DNA of 50,752 bases from Variovorax ginsengisoli. GTDB lineage: Bacteria > Pseudomonadota > Gammaproteobacteria > Burkholderiales > Burkholderiaceae_C. The first letter of the stretch is position 1. Each line of letters starts with the position of its first letter. The translations under genes and the position numbers were made by a program. The notes below the pieces were generated by a model, which was not told the origin of the DNA, ran no database searches, and saw nothing but the letters and a program-made list of their open reading frames with translations. The DNA is taken from assembly GCF_030486595.1 (NCBI RefSeq), contig NZ_JAUJZH010000041.1, positions 1 to 50,752 on the forward strand. The letters are read 5' to 3'. Shown here piece by piece: positions 1-8,011 of the stretch.

Positions 1-115
1 AATCCTCATACCCCCACCGCTTAAAAAAGCAGCAGGGTAGGCTGAACACCCGGGTCAAATTTGAACCGGCACAACCCTCACAGGTGGGTCAAATTTCGGC
101 CGGCGCCAACACCTG
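1..115. repeat. IS-like terminal repeats at window edge
   Basis: Two direct repeats starting GGGTCAAATTT lie at 52-69 and 86-103 and agree at 15 of 18 positions. The first is close to a palindrome (GGTCAAATTTGAACC). Multiple short direct repeats of this kind are typical of the ends of IS21-like elements, so this is probably the end of an insertion sequence lying mostly left of the window. The repeats encode the last residues of the transposase on the minus strand, suggesting that its natural 3' end was replaced. The IS family is inferred and no transposase of it is visible here. Confidence 0.4.
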
Positions 116-2856
116 TGGGCGATGTCAGCCACCTGAGTGGCCTCCTTGGACACCTTGCCGGGCCTTGCGACGGCCGCTTTCGCCGCCTCACGCGTTCTCG
201 TGTGCAGGTATGCTTCGACCCAGTCCTCGCCCGGAGAGCGGATCAGCTGACGGGTCTTCCTCAGCCGATTGATGAGCTTGCGCATTTGCCGAGAGTGACG
301 GATCCGGCTCCATCCGGACTGGGCCATCAGAATGCCCAGCGGTTGTCCATCCGGCAGGAACGCCTTGACGTGCCGCATGTCGTCGCTGTCGATGTGGACC
401 GTCACGGGCCGGCCTATCAGCGAAGGGCAGTTGGCCAACATCTGGTTTGTGTACATGACGTCGTCGACCCGCACGTACGGGCGACGACCTTGCGCCAGAT
501 CGCCACGCACGGGCCTCGATTCGGTGTCGACGTGCATATCCGCCTTCGAGCAGGCGAGGGGAGGCAGGTAGCGGGGCAAGTAGCCGCAGTTCGGGCTCTG
601 GGTTCGTTCACGCAGCAGTTGGAGCGGGCTGCGATAGCCAAGCGACTCCAGCGCCGTGGCGTTGTAGGTTGCGAGGGCGACATCGATGAGGTAGATCAGC
701 TCGCTGTAGTCGATTTCATCCTTGATCGCGCGTTGTTCTGGCTGTCGACGACGGGGATCCTTGGGGCCGCAGCCTGTGGTGCTCGGCAGTCTTTGGAAAC
801 CCGCTTTCTCCAGCACGCTGAACACGCCCTCCACCACAAAGCGGCGCGTCCAATCGCCAACGGGTCCCCAGTTCACCGCGCAGCCGATGCGATTGCGAAT
901 GCGCTCGGCGATCAACGCGCTGGTATACGCGGTGTCGTTGTCCAGGTAGTGGGTGGCCCAGGCCGCACCGGCAAGTTCGGGGATCACTCCGGATGGGAAT
1001 CCCGCGCCGTCTGGATAGGAGATCAAGGGCGCGTCCAACTCGAGCGGCTTCCACTTGCTCAATGCGTGTTGGACCGCAACCAGCGCGTCTTGCGCAGAAA
1101 TGCGACCCAACAGGCACACGCTGTAGCCCAGGATCGCCTTTGTTTCCACTTCGATGACGACCTGCAGGGCCAAGCGGCAGATGGGGATGCGTCGACTGCC
1201 CTTGGGATGCGGGATGCGAATCGATCCGATGACGTCGAGGGAGTGCGCATCCTGCTGGACCGCATCGTAGGGTTCGGTGTGACGCAACAGGGGTTCATAG
1301 CCACTGTGAAGCTTTGAGCGCTTGGCGGCGCCTCGGCCTCCGAGGAGGGCGGCGCTGCGAGTGAAGTGTGACTCGCGCACGGCCTTGAAGAACCGGTAGA
1401 TGCTCCGGAGTGCTTGGGTCGAGCTGTTGAACGGGTACTGATCTCGCGCCAGTCCACGGGCGGCGCACAGCTTCAGAAACGCGGAATGCGCGCGCCGCAC
1501 GGAGACGTGTGACTCCTTCGTGTCGTCGGGGCCGCTCTGTTGGAGGATGACCGCGACAAGGCTGTCGTGGATGTCCGCATGCCGAGCGAAGAGCTGCTGC
1601 AATGCGCCGGCGAATCCGCCGCCGCGCGGGCCTCGAAGGACGGGGGCAGATCTTTGGTATCCGTGGTGGTGATACCCGTACAGGAGTGCTCGCCATCCAA
1701 CGATGCCGCCTGCGGGATGAGGCTCGAGCGCGCGATTGAGGAGGCGCAGAACTTCGGAGCGCGAGATCCGGTGGGCCTGTTCCAAAAGCCGAACAGGCGC
1801 ACCCGCCAGGTAGCCGCAAAGCGCTGCGCGCAAGCGCAGGGCCCGTTCGCGCGCTTCGGCGTTCTCGTGCGCGTCCAGGTCGGCCGAAGGCCAGGACGCG
1901 GGATCGCCGTATTCAGGTGGAATGTTCTTGCGGGTGTACCAGTCGGGCACCTGTCCTCGTTGAGCGCGCTCCAGGGTGGACGCCATGGCCGCGCGGGCGT
2001 CCGCCGTGCGTTCGATGCGGCGCTTGGCGCTCGAGCCTTCCGTCCGAGGCGTGGCTACACCCCTGTCGCGATCGTTGCCCTCGGCGACGGTTGCCAAGGA
2101 GCCCGCGGCCGGCGTGGCATCGCCGTTGTCGACCCAAAGGCGCGTGCGCTTGCCCCAGCGGTGCTGATGGAGGTCTGAGCTCAGCTCGCCGCGGCCGACT
2201 GCGCGGAAGACTGCCGCGAGGAAGAGGGCATGCTCTTCGGATCCAACGTGCGCAAGCAGGTCCTCGACGGTCCACACCGGGCTGCGTCTCATGAGAGCCA
2301 GGAGGCTGGCGTGCTGGCTCTCGGTGGAATGATCTCTCGCGGCTGCGAGCGTTGCCGTGGCGACCTTGGCGTTGGCAACCAGGAGGTCGTTGGCCCTGAG
2401 CTGAGCAGGGCCGACTCGGCAATAGGAGCAGCCCAGGGAAGATGCAACCTTCTCATGCACGTCGGCTTCCTTGCGGGCCTTCTCGCCGCCCGTACCCGAG
2501 AGGTCCAAGTCGTCTGACCGGACATCTCGCAGCTGGGTCGTTTCATCGGACAGCTTCACCGTTGCGGTGAACGAGATATCCGGGAGGGAGTCCACCTTGC
2601 TCTTCGGCACGGGGCAAGCCAGCGAGTACTGTCGCACGCTCGGATCCAGCTCTCTCCACCAGACGTCCATCGCCTGTGCATCGCTTGAAACGACCAAGTC
2701 GCTGCCGGCCTTCGGGCCGTAGAGATACCAGAGGTTGTACGCGCGCTTGCCCCGTTTCAGCGCCTCATCAGCCAGAGGCCCAAGCGGCCGAAATCCCTTG
2801 GTGCGTGAGCGAGGCGACCCACTGTCAGTGCGGCCACCAGATCGAATCTTGGGCAT
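55..2856 (-). CDS. Tn7/Mu-type DDE transposase with N-terminal TnsA-like domain (TnsAB-like fusion)
   Basis: A 933-residue protein. Residues ~520-750 form a retroviral-integrase-fold DDE core: D536/D541 (in DAHSLDV), D639 (in LDND) and E676 (VVEGVF), followed by QRLPSTTG as in TnsB/MuA. Residues ~790-850 resemble the Mu transposase C-terminal beta-barrel. Residues ~40-115 resemble the TnsA endonuclease fold (ELDPSVRQYS, then PDISF), with a winged-helix-like stretch at ~180-243. The expected TnsA Glu and the Q/E-x-K motif are not evident (SSDAQAMD and RDVR stand there), so the nuclease may be inactive. Start chosen at 2856, behind a GGAGC ribosome site. A TnsC-like ATPase and targeting protein would be expected further left, outside the window. 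The C-terminal ~15 residues are read from IS-like repeats, so the end is probably truncated. The transposase call is firm; the TnsA assignment is inference. Confidence 0.8.
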   Translation of the reverse strand: MPKIRSGGRTDSGSPRSRTKGFRPLGPLADEALKRGKRAYNLWYLYGPKAGSDLVVSSDAQAMDVWWRELDPSVRQYSLACPVPKSKVDSLPDISFTATVKLSDETTQLRDVRSDDLDLSGTGGEKARKEADVHEKVASSLGCSYCRVGPAQLRANDLLVANAKVATATLAAARDHSTESQHASLLALMRRSPVWTVEDLLAHVGSEEHALFLAAVFRAVGRGELSSDLHQHRWGKRTRLWVDNGDATPAAGSLATVAEGNDRDRGVATPRTEGSSAKRRIERTADARAAMASTLERAQRGQVPDWYTRKNIPPEYGDPASWPSADLDAHENAEARERALRLRAALCGYLAGAPVRLLEQAHRISRSEVLRLLNRALEPHPAGGIVGWRALLYGYHHHGYQRSAPVLRGPRGGGFAGALQQLFARHADIHDSLVAVILQQSGPDDTKESHVSVRRAHSAFLKLCAARGLARDQYPFNSSTQALRSIYRFFKAVRESHFTRSAALLGGRGAAKRSKLHSGYEPLLRHTEPYDAVQQDAHSLDVIGSIRIPHPKGSRRIPICRLALQVVIEVETKAILGYSVCLLGRISAQDALVAVQHALSKWKPLELDAPLISYPDGAGFPSGVIPELAGAAWATHYLDNDTAYTSALIAERIRNRIGCAVNWGPVGDWTRRFVVEGVFSVLEKAGFQRLPSTTGCGPKDPRRRQPEQRAIKDEIDYSELIYLIDVALATYNATALESLGYRSPLQLLRERTQSPNCGYLPRYLPPLACSKADMHVDTESRPVRGDLAQGRRPYVRVDDVMYTNQMLANCPSLIGRPVTVHIDSDDMRHVKAFLPDGQPLGILMAQSGWSRIRHSRQMRKLINRLRKTRQLIRSPGEDWVEAYLHTRTREAAKAAVARPGKVSKEATQVADIAHRCWRRPKFDPPVRVVPVQI

Positions 2857-3281
2857 GGCGAAGCTCCGTGAATCGTGGAGGCTCCGGCGAGGCGTTGGTG
2901 TGCGAGTCCCTCAGCGAGCCAGCCCCGAGCAGCCGCATTCGCTGTGTTGCCGGGGGAAGCTGACGGCGTGCCGGTGCAGAACGTCAGCAACGATTTTCCG
3001 TGGGAACGATCGCCGGTCATCGACGAAGTGTTTCGGTCATTCGGATGGAAACCCACCGAGGAAGTGTTGTTTGCCCAAGATTTGCCGAACAGCGGCATTG
3101 CGATATTCGGCGCGATGCAGCGCGCGTTTGCTCACGCCAACCTCGTCCTGAGCAAGCGCGTCACCGGGGATCGCTGTGCTCCACGATCGCCTCGCGACCG
3201 GATCGTGGATGCTTCAAATCGAGCGCTTTGTTACGCGGGGCACCTCCTGCGTGCTCTGCGCGCAGACGTGCCGTCCCTCGA
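2857..3281. other. gap between transposase and KfrA-like gene
   Basis: No gene is supported in these 425 bases. A plus-strand frame around 2970-3160 reads protein-like (SFGWKPTEEV, AIFGAMQRAF) but lacks a convincing start, ribosome site or recognisable family; it may be a gene remnant. The outer end of the Tn7-like element would be expected here or in the next intergenic region, but I found no clear set of repeated TnsB-type binding sites. Confidence 0.3.
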
Positions 3282-4457
3282 TCAGCCAGAAGGCTTTTTT
3301 CCTCGCGGTGGCCGGCCGGACGACTTTTTCCCGGTATCGACTTCATCACGCGGCTCTCGCGGCTCTCGCGCCTCAAGCTGCCGCAGCGCGGCGGTTGTCG
3401 CTGCGTGGCTATCGCGCAGCTGTGCCATCTCGCGCTCGACCTGCGCCTGCTGGTGCATCAGCTGCGAAGCAAGGTCGCCCGCTCGTTGCTCGGCTGCGCC
3501 GGCGCGCTCTCGAAGCGTGGCCAACTCGATCTGGGTCGCCTGCTCTTGACGCGACCAGGACGCGGCGGCATCGGTGCGCGCGGCCTTCTCAGCCTGGAGT
3601 GCCTGTCGTGCTGCCTCCAGCGCCGCGCGCGAGGCGTCCTGTTCGGCAGAACGCGCACTCTGCTCCTTCTTCAGGTCGGCCACGGCCTGGCGCGCCGCCA
3701 CCCGCTCGCGATCGATGTCAGCAAGGAGCCGGCGCGCGCGTGCGTCGTGGCGTTGCTCCGCTTCCTTCGCGTCGCGTTGCGCAGCGCCGAGCGCCATCTC
3801 GGACTTCTCGCGCAGGGCTTCCTTGCTGGCCAAAGCTTCTTCCTGCGCTTTGCGCAGGCGCCGCACTTCGGCTGCTGTTTCGCTCAAGATGCGTGCGGAC
3901 TCCTGCTGCTGCGCATGCAACTCCGCCTCCTTCGCGGCAAGGCGCTGCTCGGCGACGGCCAGCGCCTTGTCGAGGTGGGTGCGGGCTTGCTCGAACGTGG
4001 CCTCGCGTTGCTGCAATTGCGCTTGCTGGTGGGCGAGGGCGTCGCGCTGGAGTTCGATCTCGCGCCGGTCGGCCTCGCCCTTCTGGACCTGGACCTGCTC
4101 GGCTTCGCGCCGGGCGACGTCCCAGAACTGCTCGGCGGCCTGAAGCACGGCGAGCGGTGGGCCGTCGAGCTGGGGGCGCGCCTGCGGCGCGGCCAGACCC
4201 GCCAGACGCTGCGGGAGCCGCTCGAACCAGACATCGAGCATGGGACTCACGGTGTTGGGCGAGCCGCTGCCCAGGTGTTGGCGCACGCGCTCGATCGTGG
4301 GCTTCTGGCCCTTGGCCACGATCTCGTCGGCCGCGGTGAGCACGTCCTCGAGCTGAACGCCACGCGTGCTGGGCCGACGCGTGAAGCGGTTCGTCGAACT
4401 TGGCGCCGCCGGCAAAGACGGTGAAACGGAAACCGGGGTGTTGTCAGTCGTGGTCAT
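3282..4457 (-). CDS. KfrA-like DNA-binding coiled-coil protein
   Basis: 391 residues. Residues ~30-85 match the KfrA N-terminal DNA-binding domain (VLTAADEIVAKGQKPTIERV, then GSGSPNTVSPML). Residues ~100-365 are an almost uninterrupted Ala/Glu/Gln/Arg-rich heptad coiled coil, and the tail is basic (GKKSSGRPPRGKK). KfrA of IncP plasmids is an autoregulatory repressor that forms filaments and helps partitioning. Chromosomal homologues beside integrases are common in Betaproteobacteria and probably act as regulators or segregation factors of integrative elements. It is divergent from the tyrosine recombinase at 4781 with a 323-bp intergenic region holding dyads, consistent with autoregulation and control of the recombinase. 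The role in this element is inferred. Confidence 0.8.
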   Translation of the reverse strand: MTTTDNTPVSVSPSLPAAPSSTNRFTRRPSTRGVQLEDVLTAADEIVAKGQKPTIERVRQHLGSGSPNTVSPMLDVWFERLPQRLAGLAAPQARPQLDGPPLAVLQAAEQFWDVARREAEQVQVQKGEADRREIELQRDALAHQQAQLQQREATFEQARTHLDKALAVAEQRLAAKEAELHAQQQESARILSETAAEVRRLRKAQEEALASKEALREKSEMALGAAQRDAKEAEQRHDARARRLLADIDRERVAARQAVADLKKEQSARSAEQDASRAALEAARQALQAEKAARTDAAASWSRQEQATQIELATLRERAGAAEQRAGDLASQLMHQQAQVEREMAQLRDSHAATTAALRQLEAREPREPRDEVDTGKKSSGRPPRGKKPSG

Positions 4458-4780
4458 TTGGGCTCACACCTTCCAAGCTCGGGGGAATCTGTGACCTAAA
4501 CGGCCAACATTTCTGCAGGCGTGGCCGAGATCCGCGGATGTTGGACGTTCACGTCGCAGATGTTGGAACTTCATGTCACCCAGGTGTTGTTGCTCGAACT
4601 TTTCGGATCCATGCCGGCTTTTCTTGCAATCTATTACTTGCGATAATAATAGATTATCGGAAGTGATGTAGAATGTACGTAAGACATCATACATGCCACG
4701 TGTGATACATAACAAAAAGACGACTGCGGACTGACTGCGCGCGCCGTCGTCCCGTCAACCCATGCTGCTGGAGCTCGCCC
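4458..4780. promoter_or_regulatory. divergent regulatory region, KfrA-like / integrase
   Basis: An AT-rich island in GC-rich DNA. Visible elements: a direct repeat of ~21 bp (GATGTTGGAC... at 4537-4557 and 4559-4579, 22-bp period); an inverted CCAACAT at 4503-4509; and a perfect 7-bp inverted repeat CGATAAT-N5-ATTATCG at 4641-4659. These are good candidates for operators of the KfrA-like protein or for recombinase sites. A possible sigma70 promoter for the integrase, TTGCAA (4624) - 17 bp - TAATAG (4647), overlaps the dyad but is a weak match. Confidence 0.5.
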
Positions 4781-5914
4781 ATGAAATCTGCTGAAAAAGT
4801 GTCGCCATCCAAGGTGTCCAAGGCCTTGGTGCCTCTGAAAAGCGACCACGCGCTGCTCGACCCCAGCCAGTTGTCCGACATGGCGGAGGAAGCCGCGCAC
4901 GACCTGATGGCCGAGGGCGACTCGGACAACACCCGGCTGGCGTACCGCGCCGCCATGCGCTACTGGGCCGCCTGGTTCGGCGCGCGCTATGGCCAGCAGA
5001 TGGCGCTGCCGGTGGCCGTCCCCGTGGTCGTGCAGTTCATCGTCGACCACGCGCAGCGCTCGACCAAGGCGGGCCTCGAGCACCAGTTGCCGCCCGAGAT
5101 CGACCAGGCGCTGGTCGAGGCCGGCTTTAAAGGCAAGCTCGGGGCGCCGGCGCTGAACACCTTGATGCACCGGATCTCCGTGCTCTCGATGGCCCACCAC
5201 GTTTCCAAGCAGCCCAATCCGTGCGTCGACCCTGCCGTGAAGGCGCTGCTGAGCAAGACCCGAAAAGCCTACGCGAAGCGCAACGCCCTGCCCCACAAAC
5301 AGCGCGCGCTGACCAAGGAGCCGCTGGAGGCGGTTTTGCAGACCTGCGACGACTCGCTGAAGGGAAAGCGCGACCGCGCCCTCCTCCTCTTCGCCTGGGC
5401 GTCGGGCGGGCGCCGGCGCTCGGAAGTCTCAGAGGCTGTGTTCGATAACCTGCACCGCGGGGATGAAGGCGCCTATCTGTACACCTTGGCCAGTTCGAAG
5501 ACGAACCACAACGGGAAGATCCGCCCGGAAGACGTGAAGCCGGTGGTGGGATCGGCCGCCGTGGCGCTCGAGGACTGGCTCCAGGCCAGCGGCATCAGCT
5601 CGGGCCCCCTCTTCCGGCGGATTCTCAAGAACGGGAAACTGGGCACTGACGGGCTCTCGGGGACGGCGGTGCGGGACATCGTGAAGGCGCGGTGTGCGCT
5701 CGCGGGGGTGGGAGAGGATTTCTCGGCGCATTCGCTGCGATCGGGGTTTGTCACCGAGGCCGGACGGCAGAACATGCCGCTGCAGGAGACGATGGCCATG
5801 ACGGGGCATCGGAGCACGGATACCGTCGCGGGATACTTCCGCACTGGAGCCGCCCAGGTGAGCGCGGTGGCGAGGATGATGGACTCGGGCAAGCAGAAGT
5901 CCGACAAAGCTTGA
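4781..5914 (+). CDS. tyrosine recombinase / site-specific integrase
   Basis: 377 residues. An N-terminal SAM-like core-binding domain spans ~35-150, and a catalytic domain ~165-365. The tyrosine-recombinase signature is present: Arg in GGRRRSEV (211-213), a Lys-containing beta-hairpin (SSKTNHNGK, ~239-246), HSLR (317-320), TGHR (341-344) and the nucleophile Tyr352 in AGYFR. The ATG at 4781 opens the protein in good register. It probably integrates or excises the surrounding element, but the attachment site is not evident. A damaged second copy of its 3' third lies at 18.1-18.4 kb in the same orientation, with near-identical stretches. Paired divergently with the KfrA-like gene. Function is firm; substrate unknown. 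Confidence 0.9.
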   Translation: MKSAEKVSPSKVSKALVPLKSDHALLDPSQLSDMAEEAAHDLMAEGDSDNTRLAYRAAMRYWAAWFGARYGQQMALPVAVPVVVQFIVDHAQRSTKAGLEHQLPPEIDQALVEAGFKGKLGAPALNTLMHRISVLSMAHHVSKQPNPCVDPAVKALLSKTRKAYAKRNALPHKQRALTKEPLEAVLQTCDDSLKGKRDRALLLFAWASGGRRRSEVSEAVFDNLHRGDEGAYLYTLASSKTNHNGKIRPEDVKPVVGSAAVALEDWLQASGISSGPLFRRILKNGKLGTDGLSGTAVRDIVKARCALAGVGEDFSAHSLRSGFVTEAGRQNMPLQETMAMTGHRSTDTVAGYFRTGAAQVSAVARMMDSGKQKSDKA

Positions 5915-6093
5915 GTGGCGCTATGTGCCCGGAGATGTCCGGTGTTCAACGCCGAAGCTGGCGGAGCCAGGCGTCGACAGAGACGTTAGACCGATAATCG
6001 AATCAGTCCATTTGTGCGCGCCATCGGGCCTCGCCGGGTCGAGGCCGGGAAGCAAGAGCCGTTCGGCGCGAACGCCAACCGATGGTGACAAAG

Positions 6094-6498
6094 ATGAGCA
6101 TTCCAGTCGAATTGCAAAACCTGGCGGAGGTCATGACGCGGTACCGCTTTGCCTACCTGCTGACGGCCAGCGCGCATGGCGCCCCGCATGCGGTCGCAGT
6201 GGTGCCGATGCTCGAAGGTAGCGTATTGGTGATTGACGGCATCGGCCGCCGCACACGCAACAACCTGATCCAGCAGCCCGCCGTCGGGCTCATCTGGCCG
6301 CCACGGGAAGAGTCCGATTACTCCCTGATCGTCGACGGGCAAGCAGTCCCGGATGGCGAAATGCTGCGGATCACGCCGAGCCGAGCGGTGCTGCATCGAC
6401 CCGCGCGCCGACCCGACCCGATCGAACAGGGGGCCTGCGGTTCGGATTGCGTAGAACTGAAGGTGCCAACCGTTGCTACAGACGTCGGCCTCCCCTGA
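6094..6498 (+). CDS. pyridoxamine-5'-phosphate-oxidase-like flavin protein
   Basis: 134 residues if started at the ATG at 6094 (an in-frame ATG also lies at 6082; neither has a strong ribosome site). The pattern RYRFAYLLT, APHAVAVVP, RRTRNNL, VGLIWPP, YSLIVDG is typical of the split-barrel FMN-binding PNPOx-like family, small cytoplasmic proteins that reduce or bind flavins, F420 or haem degradation products. Specific substrate is unknown. The gene stands alone between the integrase and an IS21 remnant, so context gives no hint of its role. Confidence 0.65.
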   Translation: MSIPVELQNLAEVMTRYRFAYLLTASAHGAPHAVAVVPMLEGSVLVIDGIGRRTRNNLIQQPAVGLIWPPREESDYSLIVDGQAVPDGEMLRITPSRAVLHRPARRPDPIEQGACGSDCVELKVPTVATDVGLP

Positions 6499-6566
6499 TT
6501 CCGGCGCCGCCGCAGCGCCGTGCGCCGCGGGCACGGTCCATCGATGCAACTCCAGCCGCGACGGCC

Positions 6567-6800
6567 ATGCCTACCAACGGGATCACGATGCGCCAGATAC
6601 GCCAGGCTTTGCGCGTGCTGCCTGAGGTCGGCCTGAGTTACGCCCAGGTCGCCCGCGCCGTCGGAATCGGCAAGTGAACCGTTGGCAAGCTCATGCTGCT
6701 GGCGCGCGCCGCCGGCGTGGACTCGGGCGTTGCCTAGACCCTCTCGGACCTCGAGGCCCGCCTGCACTGGCCGACCGTGCCGCGTTCGAGTCGCCAGTTC
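6567..6800 (+). pseudogene. IS21-family istA remnant
   Basis: Starting from ATG 6567 the frame reads like the N-terminus of IstA (TMRQIRQALR, YAQVARAVGIGK), the helix-turn-helix part of the IS21 transposase. It is interrupted by an in-frame TGA immediately after GIGK (~6675) and by a TAG after AAGVDSGVA (~6735), then continues with TLSDLEARLHWP. Only ~75 codons survive, with no istB and no clear terminal repeats, so it is a dead fragment. Confidence 0.6.
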
Positions 6801-6807
6801 GAACCCC

Positions 6808-7293
6808 TCACCCCTTCGCCCTGGCGGTCGTCCAACGCTGCAGCGCGTCGCGCGCGCCATTGGTCGCCGGGTCCATCAAAGCATCGTGACGGTCACGCTT
6901 GGCGCACAACTCGATCACGTAGCCGTTGGGATCGCGGAAGTAGATGGAGTCGATGAAGCCGTGGTTCGAAACACCGCGCGTCTCGATGCCCTGCGACTTG
7001 CCCTTTGCCAACATGTCGGCCAGCACCGGCGCGTCGACCTCCAGTGCAATGTGCAGATCGAAGTCATGCTGGGGCTTGAAGTCGAAGGGCATGTCGGGCG
7101 CCTCGAAGAAGGCCAGGTGTGAGCCGTCATCGAGCCGATAGAAGGTATGCAGCACCTGGGTCGCGCGGCCGGTCTTGGTCTCGCGGATCTCCAGGCAGCC
7201 GACCAGGGGCAGGCCCATGAAATTCTCATAGAAGGCGCGAGTCTGTTCGGAATCGCGGCAGCGGTAGGCGCTGTGGTGCAGTTTGCGGATCAT
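6808..7293 (-). CDS. VOC-family (glyoxalase/dioxygenase-like) protein
   Basis: 161 residues from ATG 7293, preceded by AGGAGCG eight bases upstream; a longer frame to 7626 runs through an unrelated repeat element and is rejected. Motifs: MIRKLHHSAYRC at the start (first metal-binding His), HLAFFEAPD, FDLHIALEV (second-half His) and YFRDPNGYVIEL near the C-terminus, the standard vicinal-oxygen-chelate pattern. Such enzymes bind Fe, Mn or Zn and include ring-cleaving dioxygenases, glyoxalases and antibiotic-resistance proteins. Substrate cannot be assigned. It has no operon partner; the 172-bp element copy A lies upstream. Confidence 0.8.
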   Translation of the reverse strand: MIRKLHHSAYRCRDSEQTRAFYENFMGLPLVGCLEIRETKTGRATQVLHTFYRLDDGSHLAFFEAPDMPFDFKPQHDFDLHIALEVDAPVLADMLAKGKSQGIETRGVSNHGFIDSIYFRDPNGYVIELCAKRDRHDALMDPATNGARDALQRWTTARAKG

Positions 7294-8011
7294 GGCAAGC
7301 GCTCCTCGGGTCTGGGGGGTCTCGTCGGCGGAAAACCTGCGGCAGCGGGCGGACACGATGAGCTTCAGGCCCGCCACCTGCAAGAGGGTCAACCCGGCCC
7401 ATTGAACCAAATTGGCGTACTCGAGGCCGCGACAAGCGGCGTCGAAGTGTTCCGAAAGCTCGGCGAGTCCATGCAGCGCCCGAAAAGAAGGGCATCGATA
7501 AGCTCCACGACGCGTACACCAAGGGGATCTGCCGCGCCGCGTGGAGTCCATGAAGGGCCTGGCCGGAGTAATCGTAGCTTCGGTGGAGTTTGATACGGTC
7601 GGAGCCAGCACCCCAAGGCACGACAACCACTTAGTCGCGGCTCACGTCTGCGCCAAAACTGCGCGGGTAAGTTGTTGATATTCAAAGGGAAGTTTCTCGC
7701 AACCGTATCAAATCGCACGTTAAGTACGATTACCCCAATGAGAAGTTGTCTCACGCGTCTACCTTGCGCATCGCATTCGAAGCGTGGCCAGCGCTCGAGC
7801 TGGACGCGGCGGTCGCTGCCAAAGGGCACCATCGTGGAAATACTTTTTCCCCCCAAGGGTAGGAGGGGTTGGTGAACACCCTGCCCTGCGGTGCGAACCC
7901 TTCCATACCGCTGCTCTCGAGGTGGGACGAACGTCGTTGCCGTGACAAGAAGATCTATCGCGATAGGCGTGATCGAAGTAGAAGAGCAGAGCACCTCGTT
8001 CGCCTCACACC
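7294..8011. other. 718-bp non-coding or decayed region
   Basis: Apart from the 172-bp element (7565-7736), no gene is supported. Several overlapping frames exist on the minus strand, but none shows a recognisable family or a good ribosome site. It likely contains decayed sequence plus the promoter of the DAHP synthase gene at 8012. Confidence 0.4.
7565..7736. mobile_element. 172-bp inverted-repeat element, copy A
   Basis: Starts GGAGTAATCGTA and ends TACGATTACCCC. The two termini form imperfect inverted repeats of ~34 bp that share GTAATCGTA, GTG and TTTGATACGGT. Copy B at 16220-16392 has almost the same length (173 bp), the same ends and a highly conserved core, including GTAAGTTGTTGATATTCAAA at 7667-7686. 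The size and ends suggest a non-autonomous MITE-like element or a paired recombinase site. No open reading frame is needed to explain it, and no target-site duplication is evident. Confidence 0.5.

Noticed and set aside
61..1317. 418-residue plus-strand frame opposite the transposase
   Set aside because: Mirror frame of a GC-rich real gene; no family features, and the minus strand shows a clear DDE core.
3000..4424. Long plus-strand frame opposite the KfrA-like gene
   Set aside because: Leu/Arg-rich shadow of the coiled-coil repeats; no start signal.
4537..4579. CRISPR-like or iteron array
   Set aside because: Only two copies of the direct repeat with 22-bp period and no spacers or rep gene; treated as operator-like repeats.
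4631..4674. Alternative integrase promoter TTGCGA / TAGAAT
   Set aside because: Spacing of 25 bp is too long for sigma70.
7294..7626. N-terminal extension of the VOC protein to 7626
   Set aside because: It would read through the 172-bp element, and a strong ribosome site exists at 7293.
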